Counted from the stretch's first letter, positions 11,739 to 23,314 are shown. The stretch: DNA of 64,000 nucleotides from Chloranthus sessilifolius (GCA_021018995.1 CM037587.1:4838866-4902865), one strand, 5' to 3'. The notes: generated by a model not told the origin, from the sequence alone. Program-made: numbers and translations.

Positions 11739-11783
<45 letters not shown>
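11739..11783. repeat. (GA)n microsatellite, 45 bp
   Basis: This is an uninterrupted GA tract in copy A. In copy B the corresponding tract is split by a CACTA MITE at 17467-17560. Confidence 0.95.
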
Positions 11784-11786
<3 letters not shown>

Positions 11787-12527
11787 AATTAGACTTGAGA
11801 GAAAAAAGGGGGTGCTTAATTGCTTTATATATTTACAAAAATAAAGAAAGTTTTTTAAAGGAAAAAGCAAGGATGCGTTTGGCTTAGTTCCCCTCCAAAA
11901 AGCAGGTCTTTGGCTCTGGTGGGGAGTAGTTTTAAGTGCAGCTTGTTCAGTTGTTCTTAAGTGAAGTCCAAAGTGTGCTAGCATCTATTTCCTTCTGCAC
12001 AAATCTGAAAAGCTCTCGAGCCAGTGGGCTCATCACAGGGAAGACCCCATCGACAAATCCGGATCAATATTTCCATCCCCGCCCCCTAAGAGAACCACCT
12101 ATGTATAGATGATGATTTAAACAAAAATCAGCAATGTTGCAGCTAGATACTGACAGAGAGTTATTACTTATTATATAAAATATAGCCGATAACACCATAA
12201 TGGTTAAGCCTAATGGATATGCACAGGTGTGCAACCAAACAATCCAAAAGATATAAATAATGCTCTCTTCGGAGCACTCAAAAAATTATGAAATTATAAT
12301 AAATGGTCGTCAATCCAACATGAGAAAAATGACTTTCTATTGATCATGAAGCTAAGCCCAATGATCAAATAAGCTAGCCAACTCGGTTCATCTTTTGCTG
12401 ACCCAACACAAAAAATTTCGAATTTTTTACCTAAGCCTTAAAATTCACATTGGAAACACATGTAGGTGAGACACCTTTTATACCCATTATCAAATGTGAT
12501 GCAACACACACACACACACAAATATGG

Positions 12528-12815
12528 AAAACAGGGCATACTCCCCTGAAGTACACAAAATAGGTACTCCAAGGTCATGTGAAGCTCCAGCACTTTAAAA
12601 TAAATAATTAAAAAAAATAAAACTGAAATTTTAAATCGAAGGTCAAATTTTGAGTGATTCAACAGTCCAAATTTTAAGCCTCAAAAAATACGCACTGAGA
12701 AGTTGTTTTACTCAATATTATTTTTTTATTTTCAGCAATGATCCGAACAATGCAACCTGGATTCATGTGGACCTTGGAGGGTGAAGGTACTCCATTGAAA
12801 TACCTTCCTGAGATC
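12528..12815. mobile_element. Foldback MITE, family 2, second copy
   Basis: It shares GGTACTCCAAGGTCA, GGTCAAATTTTGAGTGATTC and AGTTGTTTTA with 6523-6893 in the same order, and ends GGTACTCCATTGAAATACC. It is non-coding and diverged. No duplication was assigned. Confidence 0.55.
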
Positions 12816-12853
12816 TTGCATATATATATATATATAGATGAAACAGAACATTT

Positions 12854-13198
12854 TTAATAACGGAAGGAATATTTTGGCATAGTGAAACATGGGAAGAAAG
12901 TATTACCCTTTTTCCTGGACAGCTTTTTGGCATCAAACCTTCTCATTATCCTATGTTTATAAAGAAAAACACCCTCAGGATTGTCCTTCTCAACGGTCTC
13001 ACGGGATCTCTTGGCACCCACTCTAAAAATGTTCTCACAACCACAACGAACACCTCTGCACCTTGCTTTTATCAATTGACAATATAATGTGGATCCAATC
13101 ATCAACCTACAAAAACTGCCAATAAAGCTAACAATATGATTGATCACTGTCCATATAATTTCCAAATTATGAGCTGACACCTCAAGTTTACATTCCAT
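12854..13198 (-). other. Unidentified 114-codon ORF, possibly a captured exon
   Basis: The ORF starts MECKLEVSAH and has a basic second half (GAKRSRETVEKDNPEG, then KKLSRKKG). The composition looks more protein-like than the other short ORFs nearby, and the segment around KRSRETVEKDNPEGVFLYKH has no low-complexity bias. I do not recognise the family and see no clear promoter or splice sites. It could be chance or a gene fragment carried by a DNA transposon. Confidence 0.2.
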
Positions 13199-15635
13199 AG
13201 TAAGGGCCTACCTCCTATTTTCTATATAGGAATAGTGCATTATAAGTACTTCATTTCTCAATATTTGTGCATAGGAGATTGTAATTCTGTGTTAATCAAC
13301 TAAGAATGTGTAGTCTTTTCAATTTTTTCTATGATGGGAGTATTAGCTTCAAGTCCCTTGATGGTGGGTAGATCTACCATGTTTTAGTTGTCCTCCAGGA
13401 GATCAACAATTCGTGAGAAAAACTGAAGAAGCTATTTATCCTAAGAGCATTTCTTAAAAGGTCAAATATTTGACATAAACTTTCGATGGAGGAATCCTAC
13501 TATTGTCTCCATCTTTGGTTTGAGAATGTGACATTACATACATGATAGATTACTCGTGAAAAATGAAATTTGATACAAAACACATGGTAGCTTGATAGTT
13601 GCAACATATATTTGTGGATTGAAAATCGAGTCAGATATATCTCTTGTAGCTGTAAAACAAACAAGAATAGCCATATCCAAAGAAAAGGATGGACTACTAT
13701 AAAAATTTGAACACAATAATATATTTTTGTGCCTTGTGTCACATATAATTTCATCTAAGTCGTCTAATTTGAAGGCTATGATGTAAAAATCTTTGGTGCC
13801 AAACATTAGCACAAAACACACTCTCTATCATTTAATACATAAAGAAACATGTTATTCTTGCATGGGCAAGTATCAGAAGAGACTCAGTCAACTAAGGAAG
13901 TGGAGAATATGCAAAGAGTATAAACACATTAAAATCCACATCATATGCTCTGGATCTGAGATTAGTGGGACCTCGATGGATTGACTTGGGAAATTATAAG
14001 CACATTAAAATCCAAAGAGTATCAACAGATTGGGTTCACGCTGTTATTACTTACAAAAACTATGAGATGCAACATGATTTTCAGTCTATCAGAAATCTGC
14101 ATTAGCTTCCTATTGGTTTGAGGTGAGTGTAAAGCTGTAAATTGATCAGGCAGCCAACGGCCTGCCTGTGTCCGAGCTAAAGAATTAGGTCTTTCTGGGC
14201 CTGAAATCCAAGCCTGGTTGACATACGAACTGGACTCTGGCTTGGGTGGGTGGTAAACCATTTTCTGTTATGCCCAACCAAAGGCCCATCAGAGGACATT
14301 CAAACAGAAAGCAAGGCTTCATTTCTTGCCCCAAACAATATATGCTCCAGGCTTGGGTCAAGTTTTTAGGCCCTAGTAAATCAGATCTGTTTACGGCTTG
14401 GACCAAGCTAGTATAGTCCAACCATTCCACTCACCAGCTGCTCTCCAAAGTTGATGTATATGACTATTTTAATTACAGGTCTGATTATACTAGCTGGAGA
14501 GTATAACCATATGCTCAGTTTCTAGCTTATTATAATTATCCTAATTTTATAGTATACTGGGTGGTCAGTATAATTTTTTACCATTGTTTTAACTTTGTAG
14601 TGCATTTTCAAAATTTTACTACACTTGCTTTATAAAGAAAAATAATGCTAATGGTACAAGAGTGTAAGATGGATCATATATCAATCATTGAACACCATCA
14701 CTCAATTGGCACATCAAAGGCCATCGATTCATTAAGTAGTTTGATGCCTTAGTCTAATAAATCAACTAGACCTATGAGACTCGGATTGAGTAATATTCTA
14801 AGATCACCAAGCTCAATACAGTGAACAGCCACACCAAAAAAAGATAAAAAACTAGTCAACGGACCATTAAAAACTTGCATCTTTCAACTCATAATCTCTT
14901 CAAACACAGCAACCACTGTGATTGAACGAATTTACAGTGAGTCAGGGATAAATGATCGCTAAACTCGATTGACTCAAGGATATGGAAAGAAGGCAGTCCA
15001 CTACTCTAAGCAATCCAAACAAGTTCATCAACAAACGAAAATTTTCTTGATTCATCCAGTAAATGATCTAACCACAATCCACAGGAGAGACAAGCAAATC
15101 CATCACCAGCATGAACTTTGCAAAATACAGGAAGTAAAAACAAAAAATAAATCCAATTTTAATAAATACTGAATAACCAGGACTCAGAACTGTACAATAA
15201 AATTTATCGTAGATAAAAAAATAGAGATAGAAAAATTTTAAACGCAGATTAACGAGTAAGAATAAAAAGTTACCTTGCGAATTATAACTTGAACTAAAAT
15301 TAACATCGATTTAGATTGGGCGGTCAGTATCGTCCAATGACCATGCTTGTTTCGGTTCTGTGATCATGTTTACCACGCGTAATATGGATCATTCAAGCAC
15401 TATCCAACTAATACTAGCTCAGCTCAAAATGCAAAATAAAAAAATAAAAAACAAATTATGATCGTCGGATTCAGAGACGACCACAGAGGGATAATAGATC
15501 TATAATTTATCTAAATCCCAAATAAAAAAACAAATGAATAAGTACCTCTGCGTCGAAGAAGGAGGTGCACAGTTGTCGGAGAACTTTCAGGCTATCGAAG
15601 AAGGATCTGTAAGTGTCTAGATTCTAGAAGACTTT

Positions 15636-15812
15636 GAATCTGGAGAGTTAGGGTGTCAGGAGGAGGGAGATGACCTGAATATGGAGAGTTAGGGTTTGAG
15701 GAGGAGCGAGAAGACCTGAATATGAAGAGTTAGGGTTTGAGGAGCGAGATGACCTGAATCTGAAGAGTTAGGGTTTGAGGAGGGAGATGACCTGAATCTA
15801 GAGAGTTAGGGT
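15636..15812. repeat. Tandem repeat, period 41/38 bp, 4.5 copies
   Basis: Units begin GAATCTGGAGAGTTAGGG or close variants and end GGGAGATGACCT. The first two units are 41 bp and the next two 38 bp, differing by one GAG triplet. A fifth unit is partial. Downstream, 15835-16050 holds looser repeats of GATCAGCTGAGAAGATCA and GAACGGAGATTGAG. Such subterminal repeats are common near CACTA element ends. Confidence 0.85.
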
Positions 15813-16334
15813 ATACTTTTTTGAGCTAATCTGAATCTGATCAGCTGGGAAGGTGATCTGAACGGAGATTGAGAAATGCGATGCTTGAGGATCGAGAGAT
15901 GCAAGCGTTGATCAGCTGAGAAGATCATCTGAACGGAGATTGAGAAAAGGGATGTTTAATGGGAAGGAAGATGGGCTGAGAAGATCACCTGAAGCGTAAG
16001 AAGATCACCGGAAGATGGGAAGGATCGGCTGAGAAGATCATCTGAAGCATTGATCGACGAGAGCCCTTCTAAATGAAATAGGTATTTGAACTGAGATTTA
16101 TTTTTGAGTTGCAACTATAGGCCTAATGGATTATATTTTCTGGCAGGATCGTGGAAACAACTATAGGCCCGATAGATTGCACGTGATATCATCACGTGAT
16201 GAGAGGATTAGGTATTAAACCACTATTTTAACTTAGAAAACTACTGTTTTAGAGAGTGGAATATTACACCACTATTTTATGCAGTGATTTATTTTATACT
16301 GCTAGAGTGGTTTTTCCCTCATTTTGACGTAGTG
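15813..16334. mobile_element. Right end of a probable CACTA element
   Basis: The last bases read CCCTCATTTTGACGTAGTG, whose complement CACTACGTCAAAATGAGGG is a CACTA-type terminus. Just inside are subterminal motifs in both orientations: CCACTATTTTA at 16220, CTACTGTTTTA at 16241, ACCACTATTTTA at 16268, and AGTGG words. Repeated CAGCTGAGAAGATCATCTGA segments lie further in. The next three bases outside are GAT. The matching left terminus was not found, so the extent and type remain inferred. Confidence 0.5.
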
Positions 16335-16851
16335 GATTGGTGGGGACCGAAACGGAAATTTCGGCCGAAATCTTTAAATCCATACCTTTAATATAAAAAA
16401 TTTGGGATTTCGTTTCGGTTTTGGTGGGGGCCGAAACCGAAACATTTCGATCATAATTTAGGTTCAACATAGTATAAAGAAATTAAACACATTGGCAACA
16501 TAGTAGAAAAACAGTTATATTAATTTATGAGAATATTTTTAAAAGGTAGATTTATTAACACCCACGGAAGCTTGGAGGACACCCACGCTAAGCTCCATTG
16601 AATGCTTTGAATCAGATGATGGAGATTGTTTTGACCCTAATCTTCCACACAACAGATCTTGAGAACATGGATGTATGATACTACTATCTTAGACGGTGAG
16701 TTTTTTTATTTTAGGTGGCTTATATATAAAAAAGGGCCCTAAAATCACCTTTGAGCATGATGTGTGCCATGTGATTTTAGGGCCACTTTTTTGGAGTCTT
16801 TGACACTTAGAATAAAAAATTGACCGTATGATAATAGCTCATGGTCTCAAG

Positions 16852-17055
16852 CAAGGATCAAAATTTCGGTTTCGGGCATGACTGAAACCGAAAATTTGGA
16901 CCAAAATTTCGGCCGAAAACAGATAATTTAGCCGAAATTTTGAGTTCCATACAAAATATGACCGAAATTTCGATCCAAATTATCGTTTCAGTGAGGACCG
17001 AAACCGATAATTTGGACCGAAATTTCGGTCATTTCGGCCAAAATTTTGATCCGTG
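16852..17055. mobile_element. hAT-type MITE nested in copy B, TSD GTCTCAAG
   Basis: It has the same 204-bp length and position as the copy-A element, starting CAAGGATCAAAATTTCGG and ending AAAATTTTGATCCGTG. GTCTCAAG lies on both sides (16844-16851 and 17056-17063). In this copy the left terminus better matches the consensus CAAGGATC than copy A (CAATGATC). Confidence 0.9.
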
Positions 17056-17419
17056 GTCTCAAGATCCATTGAGTGAAATATTGGGGATAAAGCTGTCAAT
17101 GGTTTTTATAGGTGTTAATAAAGCTATACTTTTCTAAACCCTCCTCCCTTTAAAGTGTGATTCATGTAGGGAGAACCTGGTTAGCGAGTGGCAGATACAA
17201 TGCACTCCCTAATTTTAATTTAGATAAAGGATATTTCAATCATATTAATAAAAAATAGACCATTTTATTCATTAGATTTGACTATTTTGATGGAGGAAGA
17301 TTGATCCATGCACAACGTTTGTGTGCAAATGGTAATATATATATATATATATAGGGAGCCGGTTAAGTCCTCCAATGGAGGACGGTGACCATCCTCCAAG
17401 ATACATATGGAGCTCCACG

Positions 17420-17466
<47 letters not shown>

Positions 17467-17467
<1 letters not shown>

Positions 17468-17558
17468 ACTACAAAAAATAAGACTATCTGCTATTAGTCC
17501 TGCCGCTACCAAAAATTGCCTTAACAGCAAGTGCCCCTAAAACACCTTATTTTTGTAG

Positions 17559-17560
<2 letters not shown>
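17467..17560. mobile_element. CACTA-type MITE inserted in a GA microsatellite, TSD GAG
   Basis: The 94-bp element begins CACTACAAAAAATAAGAC and ends CCTTATTTTTGTAGTG, flanked by GAG (17464-17466 and 17561-17563). GA tracts lie on both sides (17422-17466 and 17561-17602). The empty site is preserved in copy A at 11739-11783, which shows that the insertion followed the duplication. The interior is more diverged than in the element at 921-1103. Confidence 0.9.
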
Positions 17561-17605
<45 letters not shown>

Positions 17606-17765
17606 GAGAGGAAAAAAGGGGTGCTTAATTGCTTTATATATTTACAAAAATAAAGTTTTTTAAAGGAAAAAGTAAGGCTGCGTTTGGCTTAGTTCCTCTC
17701 CAAAAAGCAGGTCTTTGGCTCTGCTGGGGAGTAGTTTTAAGTGCAGCTTGTTCAGTTGTTCTTAA

Positions 17766-18407
17766 TACCAGCTCCCAGCCCCATTTGCAATGGCACTTAG
17801 CCACTTTAAGTGAAAAAAGGAGCTCTCTTCTAGAGCAGATAAAACTGCTCTGACGGAGAACTGGAGGCCGTTGCCCAAAGAGACACTAATACTTTGGCCC
17901 CTGGTCTAACCTCCCCCGTCTCTTTATATATATAATTAAACTTTTTCAAAATCTTGCCTAAACTTTTCTAATATCTCATAAGCCCTTTTTTCGTATTTTT
18001 AAAGTTCTTTTTAGCTTTTTTTTCTTTTTTCTGATGATTATGTAGGAGATGTATTAAAACTAAAAGAGGAAATACAAGAAAAATAGCCGAGTTCTAATCA
18101 CAAATTCATGGTATGACCGAGTTCTAGTCACAAATTGAGAAGCAGGTGTTCGTTCGTGCATTTCAACCCATATGCCCTTTTTTCATATACATATATACCC
18201 GACTAAGTTCACAGTCATGTGCAACACCCGTAAGTCGGGATAAATCCTTGGGTGTTAATTAACCTTTTTATTTTCTTCCATCCACTTTCCTTTCAATTCG
18301 GTGTGTAAGCATCCCTGTTGGTGGGTCCATTTATTAAAGGAAAAATTATAAACATGACAGATTTGTGGATGAAAAAGTGCATGCGGCTTACGTGGGCCAC
18401 ATGGGAT
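17766..18407. other. Intergenic DNA, no gene seen
   Basis: No gene or known element was recognised. The first part continues the right portion of copy B (GGAGCTCTCTTCTAGAGC, an imperfect palindrome). Confidence 0.45.
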
Positions 18408-18584
18408 TGGCTTGTAACGACCCTAAAAATTTAAAACTGAATTTGTGGTATTAGATTCATTTTGCACAGAGCGTGGTGTTAGTGCTCCATACCGGAACCT
18501 ATCCTAGTTGAAAAAGTACACATTTTGATTTTTCAAAAAGATTTTATATTTAAAATTATCCTTATTTGACACAAGTTGTGTGGT

Positions 18585-18640
18585 GGCCTAGTGGTTGAAA
18601 GACTTTGGTTATAAACAAGAAGTCTAAGGATCAAATCTTA
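18585..18640 (+). repeat. tRNA-like (pol III box) segment inside the LTR
   Basis: TGGCCTAGTGGTTGAAAG resembles a tRNA A box, and GGATCAAATCTT downstream resembles a B box. The same pair is in the sister LTR at about 43455-43510. This suggests a tRNA-derived SINE remnant absorbed into the LTR before the two copies diverged, although chance resemblance is possible. No cloverleaf is apparent. Confidence 0.35.
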
Positions 18641-18730
18641 CTACGTGAGTTTAAACCTCTATTTTAAACCTTGAAATAAAAGCCTATACACCCTTATTTA
18701 GTGCGACCGCTTAACACCGAATTAATGCCC

Positions 18731-18746
18731 ATATATTATAAATAAG
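18731..18746 (+). promoter_or_regulatory. Probable LTR TATA box
   Basis: ATATATTATAAATAAG is conserved in the sister LTR at about 43603-43618, about 318 bp from each LTR start. It is followed by a leader with AACCCTA and CCATCTTCTTCT. This is consistent with a pol II retrotransposon promoter. Confidence 0.5.
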
Positions 18747-19105
18747 AAAGCTACGGAGAACCCTAAACCATTATTATAAGAATTCTTCTTAAAAACCCTA
18801 GCCGTCACTCCATCTTCTTCTATAGCCACCTTTTTCTAAAAACACCCTAATCTCTTTTAAATCTCTTGTGTGTTCTTCCACAAGACCTAATCTCTTTTAA
18901 ATCTCTTGTGTGTTCTTCCACAAGAACCACTATAGTATTTTTCTATCGTCAAATCGAGGTGAAGAAATGTAATCGTGAATGCCCATCGTGTGGACGCCGA
19001 TCTCTATCGCCCTAACCGCCATCGATTCGCCAAGCACGCTTCAAGAGGTGGGTGCCCCTCGATCGATCTTAAAATATTCAACTTTTTATTTTAATAATAA
19101 TAAGA

Positions 19106-19155
<50 letters not shown>

Positions 19156-19327
19156 AATATCTATTTATCTTATTTAGGTATTCAAAAGTTATATATATAT
19201 ATACATGTATTTCGGTGTGTATAATAGCATAAATCCTATACATGGACATATAATAGTTGCCCTTAATATATATAGATATATAATGAATATATATAGGGTT
19301 TTGTATTGCTTATATAGGTGTTTACAG

Positions 19328-19368
<41 letters not shown>

Positions 19369-21909
19369 CTTCTTCTCCACAATTTCGTCAGTGAAGATAA
19401 GATATATTTTGATCGCCCAACTAAACCAATGCCGGTGATAATTGTAGTTGGGCACTTTGAAGAATTTTACCGATTTGAATATTTTGGTGCAACCATCCTT
19501 CTAAAGACCATTGATTTCAAATGAATAGATTCAAGGTTGGACCCGATGGCCCAACCTAAAATATAACGAGATGGACCATCTCCACAAATTGAAATCCTCG
19601 AGACATCTAATGGTTCGTAACTGAGAATTTGGCCCACAAATCAAGAAAATTAAAGGCTATTTAGATATGTCGTGAACATGAAGGATTTGACCCTTAGATT
19701 TGAGACCTTAGAGGTCAAAATAAATTGGGCCCAACGACCTAATACCTTAGAATCATTTTTCTTAAATATCTGATGGTTCAGATCTGTTCAATCTGATCGC
19801 CACATGGTAGGTACACTAAGTGTGCACTTGACTGCTAGATCTTGTAAAACGTTGACTGGAAGATCTAGTGTGCTAGAGATCGAATCGGGATCGGGACAAA
19901 AGAATCAACCTTAGGTAAAATTTTATTGTCTAACCATCAAATGGTTCAGATTAGAGGATAAATGACTCAAAGTTCGTGCCTTCTTATTTTAGCCTTAGGT
20001 GCCACATGGAATAATACATGGGTTACCTTTGACCCTTAATTTTTGAGAATTAAGGCGCAAGTGGCCCACAGGACCAACTTCAAAATGATCTCAATAGTAA
20101 CTCAAGGTAATCTAATGGATCAGAAAGTGTCACTAAAATTTCTAGGACGCGCTTTGAGGCTCACAAATTGGAAAATTTAGTGAGGGATATTAACCCTTAT
20201 ATAACTAGGCTAAGTGGATCATTTGACTGCCACATTGACCCACTCTTAGGTCAAATTAGTAAAAGGTGTCGATACAGAGACTGCACAAATATTAGGAAAC
20301 TTTAAAAATAGAAGGCCCGATCAGTAATCTGACGGCCCATAGAAGGTTTCTCCAAAAATTTTGTATGAAATATCTGTTCTTTTCAAATATTAATTATTAT
20401 TTTATATTCACAAGTATGTAAGATGTATGAAATAGTTTCTTTTGGCCAAGTTAGTCCTTTCATCATATGGCATGCACCACATAGAAAAATCACGATAGGG
20501 CATACGCACAATTAAAAAGAAATAAGCTATGTCACACGACTTTTAAGCCTTCGTCGTGGTGGGATTCCGTCAGTCACGTGGAACTTGGAATGTAGGCATC
20601 CATGTATGCGGATGCAACACCTCTATGGGAGTATATAGCCCACGAAGTATATCCAGGTTACTACGGAACCCGTCCCTTGGGAAGCGTGATTTTGTGAATC
20701 TTATCGCACCGTGGCTCACTTTAAATTAGTTTTAAGCAAATGATAAGGAATTATATGTAAGATAAGGTAAGATACGAATACGGATAAGTTACGTTGTGAA
20801 GGCCAGCAAAATACGAACTAAGTTTCTACACGTACATGTCTTGCGTACACCGCAAGATCTAACGTCTGCGATCAAGACGGGTCTTAAGGACAATATGATA
20901 CGACAGTGTCCCGAATGTAAGGGGACACTGATTTAAATGCATGCAACCACATCGGGCTGGATGATGGTATACGATATGATATGGAGGTTAGGTGGTTATC
21001 TACACGTGGACCTCGCGTGATAGGCTCGGCGGCCCCGCACAGTCGATCGAAAATAAGGTAAGATGTGAAGTACGTTGTGTGGCGTATGGAGCAATATTAA
21101 GTCTTAAGATATGCCCCATAGGAAAAGTCGACAAAGCGTGCATACAAAAGGAGATCGAACTTGATGCATCATATATATTTCATGTTATGTCGTCTTTTCA
21201 TTTTATGTTACTTCTTTTTCTTTTTATGCTATATTTTTCAGTTTTGTTATGATGGATATGAGATCTTAGATGTTTTTTGTAATTATTTATGGTTGTTGAT
21301 TTATTTCAAAATGTATCGCAACTCAAGCGATTGCACACACGATCACCTGAGTATTTTATGGTGGATCGATCAGGTGCCCTCTTTACGTGATCGAGTAAAC
21401 TCACCCCTCCCCAAAACTAATGATTCGGTGAGAACTCGATTTTTCATCATCGAGGATGGGGATGTCATTTCTGATCGGCTCAAGAGCGTGAAGACGTCGG
21501 CTACCATCTGGACGAGGGAATAGATCCGGCGGATTACTTTGAGCATTGAGAGATTTTTAGTCATAGTTTTATTATTTTCAGGGGAGATTTGTTATTAGAT
21601 ACTTTTATTTTTCAGCACCAATTATGGGTTTGCGTTGGGACTGTTTTATTCCACGTAAAACCTCTGCTTGCTTTCAATTATAGATGCATGGTTAGGATTT
21701 ATCACTTAATTAACGTCATCTACGTTTTCCGCTGTTGTTTGCTTGAATAATTTATTTTTAAATGATGCTATTAAATGCCTTGATCCATATGCTAAATCGG
21801 TATAAGAATTATGTGTATGTCCGCTTATCGCCTTAACAAGCGTGTGGTGTCATAACACGAAATTCTAGGCCCTTGAGGTCGGGTAAGGATTCTGGGTCGT
21901 GACATGGCT

Positions 21910-23314
21910 GCACCGACTTACATTACTTACGCCCTACAGCACTTACAGTCAATTGTATCACGCCACATCAACCGTTTACACTTTGTCCACATAAAATCTG
22001 TTCCTGGCCTTAGTAAAGATTAAATGAGATCATAACTCGTATAACAACGTAAAATGACTCATTGATTATAACCACCAAGTCGGGTTTTGGAATAATTGAG
22101 AAAGCATCAATATGGGCTAAATGCTGACTCCACCTATGTAAAATAAAACCGCTTAGTCTTGGAGAGGCATTATGAGAGCATAAGTATAACACATAAGCCG
22201 TATATAATCTAAATTATTTACAAACACTTTTTTGTGCGTGTGGCCCTATGGTTTTCATGAAGTCGACCAGTGGATGCAAAATAGATGATGATTAGATCAA
22301 TATTGTCCAAAGATTTTATAAAAATAGATATTTATCGTGTGATTAAAAGTTATCACATGCTATAAATATGAATGGTTAACATAATTTTGGAAAGACTCGT
22401 GGTTATAAGAGAGGCTTTTATAATGCAAGGTTAGGGACATAGATAGAGCCGTAGATGGTCGGGTTGGGCATTTGCAAAATGAGGCCTGGCACTATGCGTT
22501 TGGACACAATGATAATCCCTACATGGACACCATTTGGGCATCATGTGGTAGTAGGATTGGGTGCCACAACAAATTAGCTAGATAGGATCGATCAACTGCC
22601 ACAGAAAGCATTTGGGAATGATCTGATACTTATCCACCATTAAAAATGTGGTCAAAGGGGCCAAAATTCAATGCACCAGAGTTGTGAGGTGTTATGTGAA
22701 GTGGACATTGTCCTCCAGCCTATTGGAGCTAATCATAGTGGCTAAATTTTCCAACTTCTCAAAAAAGTGAAAAGTAAAATGCGATTTATTCATAAAACAG
22801 ATATTTTAATCGCTATTTTTGAACAAAAATGCGCTTTTAAAAGAATTGCAAAATTTTTGTAGTTTAATTACTATTAATTCACGATTTTTTTAATACATCA
22901 TGACTTTTTTCTTTTATTTTCTGATTATTTGCTAAATTCTTCACATTTAGAGCCATGACCGATCTATATTTAGGCCACATGTCACATTTTTGTAACAATC
23001 TAAGTAATCAAAGTAGTTGCTCATAAATTAATTTAAATTGAGCCAGAAAACACTCTAATGGGGATGATTCTGCTTAATTTTCTTATGATAGATAATAAAA
23101 TGCACTGATTGGATAATTCAAATTTAGATGTATGCGGCTGGAGCGGTGGTTTGATGTAGTCGGTTATCTAATGTTACCTCATATTTTGTAAGTTTGGTAA
23201 TACGACTCTAAAACAAGCTTTCCTAACATGGATAATAATAGAAAGTTTACGGTTTCCAGCCGACTCCACGCATTATCGAGGTCATTCTATTATCCAAAGG
23301 CCAACAGAAGCTCT
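21910..23314. other. Intergenic DNA upstream of the peptide gene
   Basis: No element was recognised. It is AT-rich with no ORF of note. It appears to be lower-copy sequence than its surroundings, judged only from the absence of similarity to the rest of the window. Confidence 0.4.

Larger units (their letters stand above)
10594..11960. repeat. Composite direct repeat, copy A
   Basis: This segment is repeated in direct orientation at 16335-17765, with high similarity from GATTGGTGGGGACCG to GTTCAGTTGTTCTTAA. In order it holds a hAT-like fragment with GGCCGAAAT words, a foldback MITE containing a nested hAT MITE, the phrase AGGGAGAACCTGGTTAGCG, a (TA)n tract, a diagnostic GGAGGACGGTGACCATCC, a (GA)n tract, and a segment containing GCGTTTGGCTTAGTTCC. 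The same nested insertions occur in both copies, so they predate the duplication. Copy A lacks the CACTA MITE of copy B and has a deletion at its right end, where CTTAA joins GTGA. Confidence 0.85.
11961..15635. other. Uncharacterised region between the duplicate segments
   Basis: No convincing gene was found. It contains a second copy of foldback family 2 at about 12528-12815, a (CA)n tract at 12503-12521, and a 114-codon minus-strand ORF at 12854-13198 described separately. Words such as GGGCTTGGG near 14200-14370 look like degenerate dispersed repeat. The region may be the body of the CACTA-like element whose terminus lies at 16334, but no 5' end (CACTACGTC) or transposase was found. Confidence 0.4.
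16335..17765. repeat. Composite direct repeat, copy B
   Basis: This is the counterpart of 10594-11960 in the same order and orientation. It starts exactly at the CACTA-like terminus. Differences from copy A are a shorter TA tract (17334-17353), a CACTA MITE splitting the GA tract, and an extra 40-odd bases after CTTAA at the right end (CAGCTCCCAGCCCCATTTGC) that copy A has lost. The foldback MITE occupies about 16607-17102 in this copy. Confidence 0.85.
18413..21904 (+). mobile_element. Solo LTR, 3492 bp, TSD TGGCT
   Basis: It runs from TGTAACGACCC to GGGTCGTGACA with TGGCT directly before (18408-18412) and after (21905-21909). No internal region is attached. A second LTR of the same family lies at 43286-47374. 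The two share an early block (GGTGTTAGTGCTC, CACATTTTGATTTT), a TATA-like CCATATATTATAAATAAG, AACCCTAGCCGTCACTCC, and a late block (GATGCAACACCTCTATG, CTACGGAACC, CTTGGGAAGCGTGA) but differ widely between. TA tracts (19110-19151) and a GA tract (19330-19367) lie inside. It is probably Ty3-gypsy from its termini, but no coding region proves this. ORFs within are not credible. Confidence 0.9.

Noticed and set aside
11533-11984. ORFs of 66 and 84 codons across the TA and GA tracts
   Set aside because: They translate microsatellites (YIYIYI, SLSLSL) and have no independent coding signal. The same holds for ORFs at 17272-17469, 18979-19455 and 50353-50694.
14022-14430. Minus-strand ORFs of 79 and 81 codons
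   Set aside because: They are overlapping frames in GGGCTTGGG-type repeat sequence without protein similarity or splice context.
10594-17765. Copies A and B as the two LTRs of one 7 kb retrotransposon
   Set aside because: The ends are not TG...CA, there is no PBS or PPT at the inner borders, no matching 5-bp TSD, and copy B begins at a CACTA-like terminus.
18585-18640. Functional tRNA gene in the solo LTR
   Set aside because: The A and B box resemblance is weak and there is no cloverleaf.
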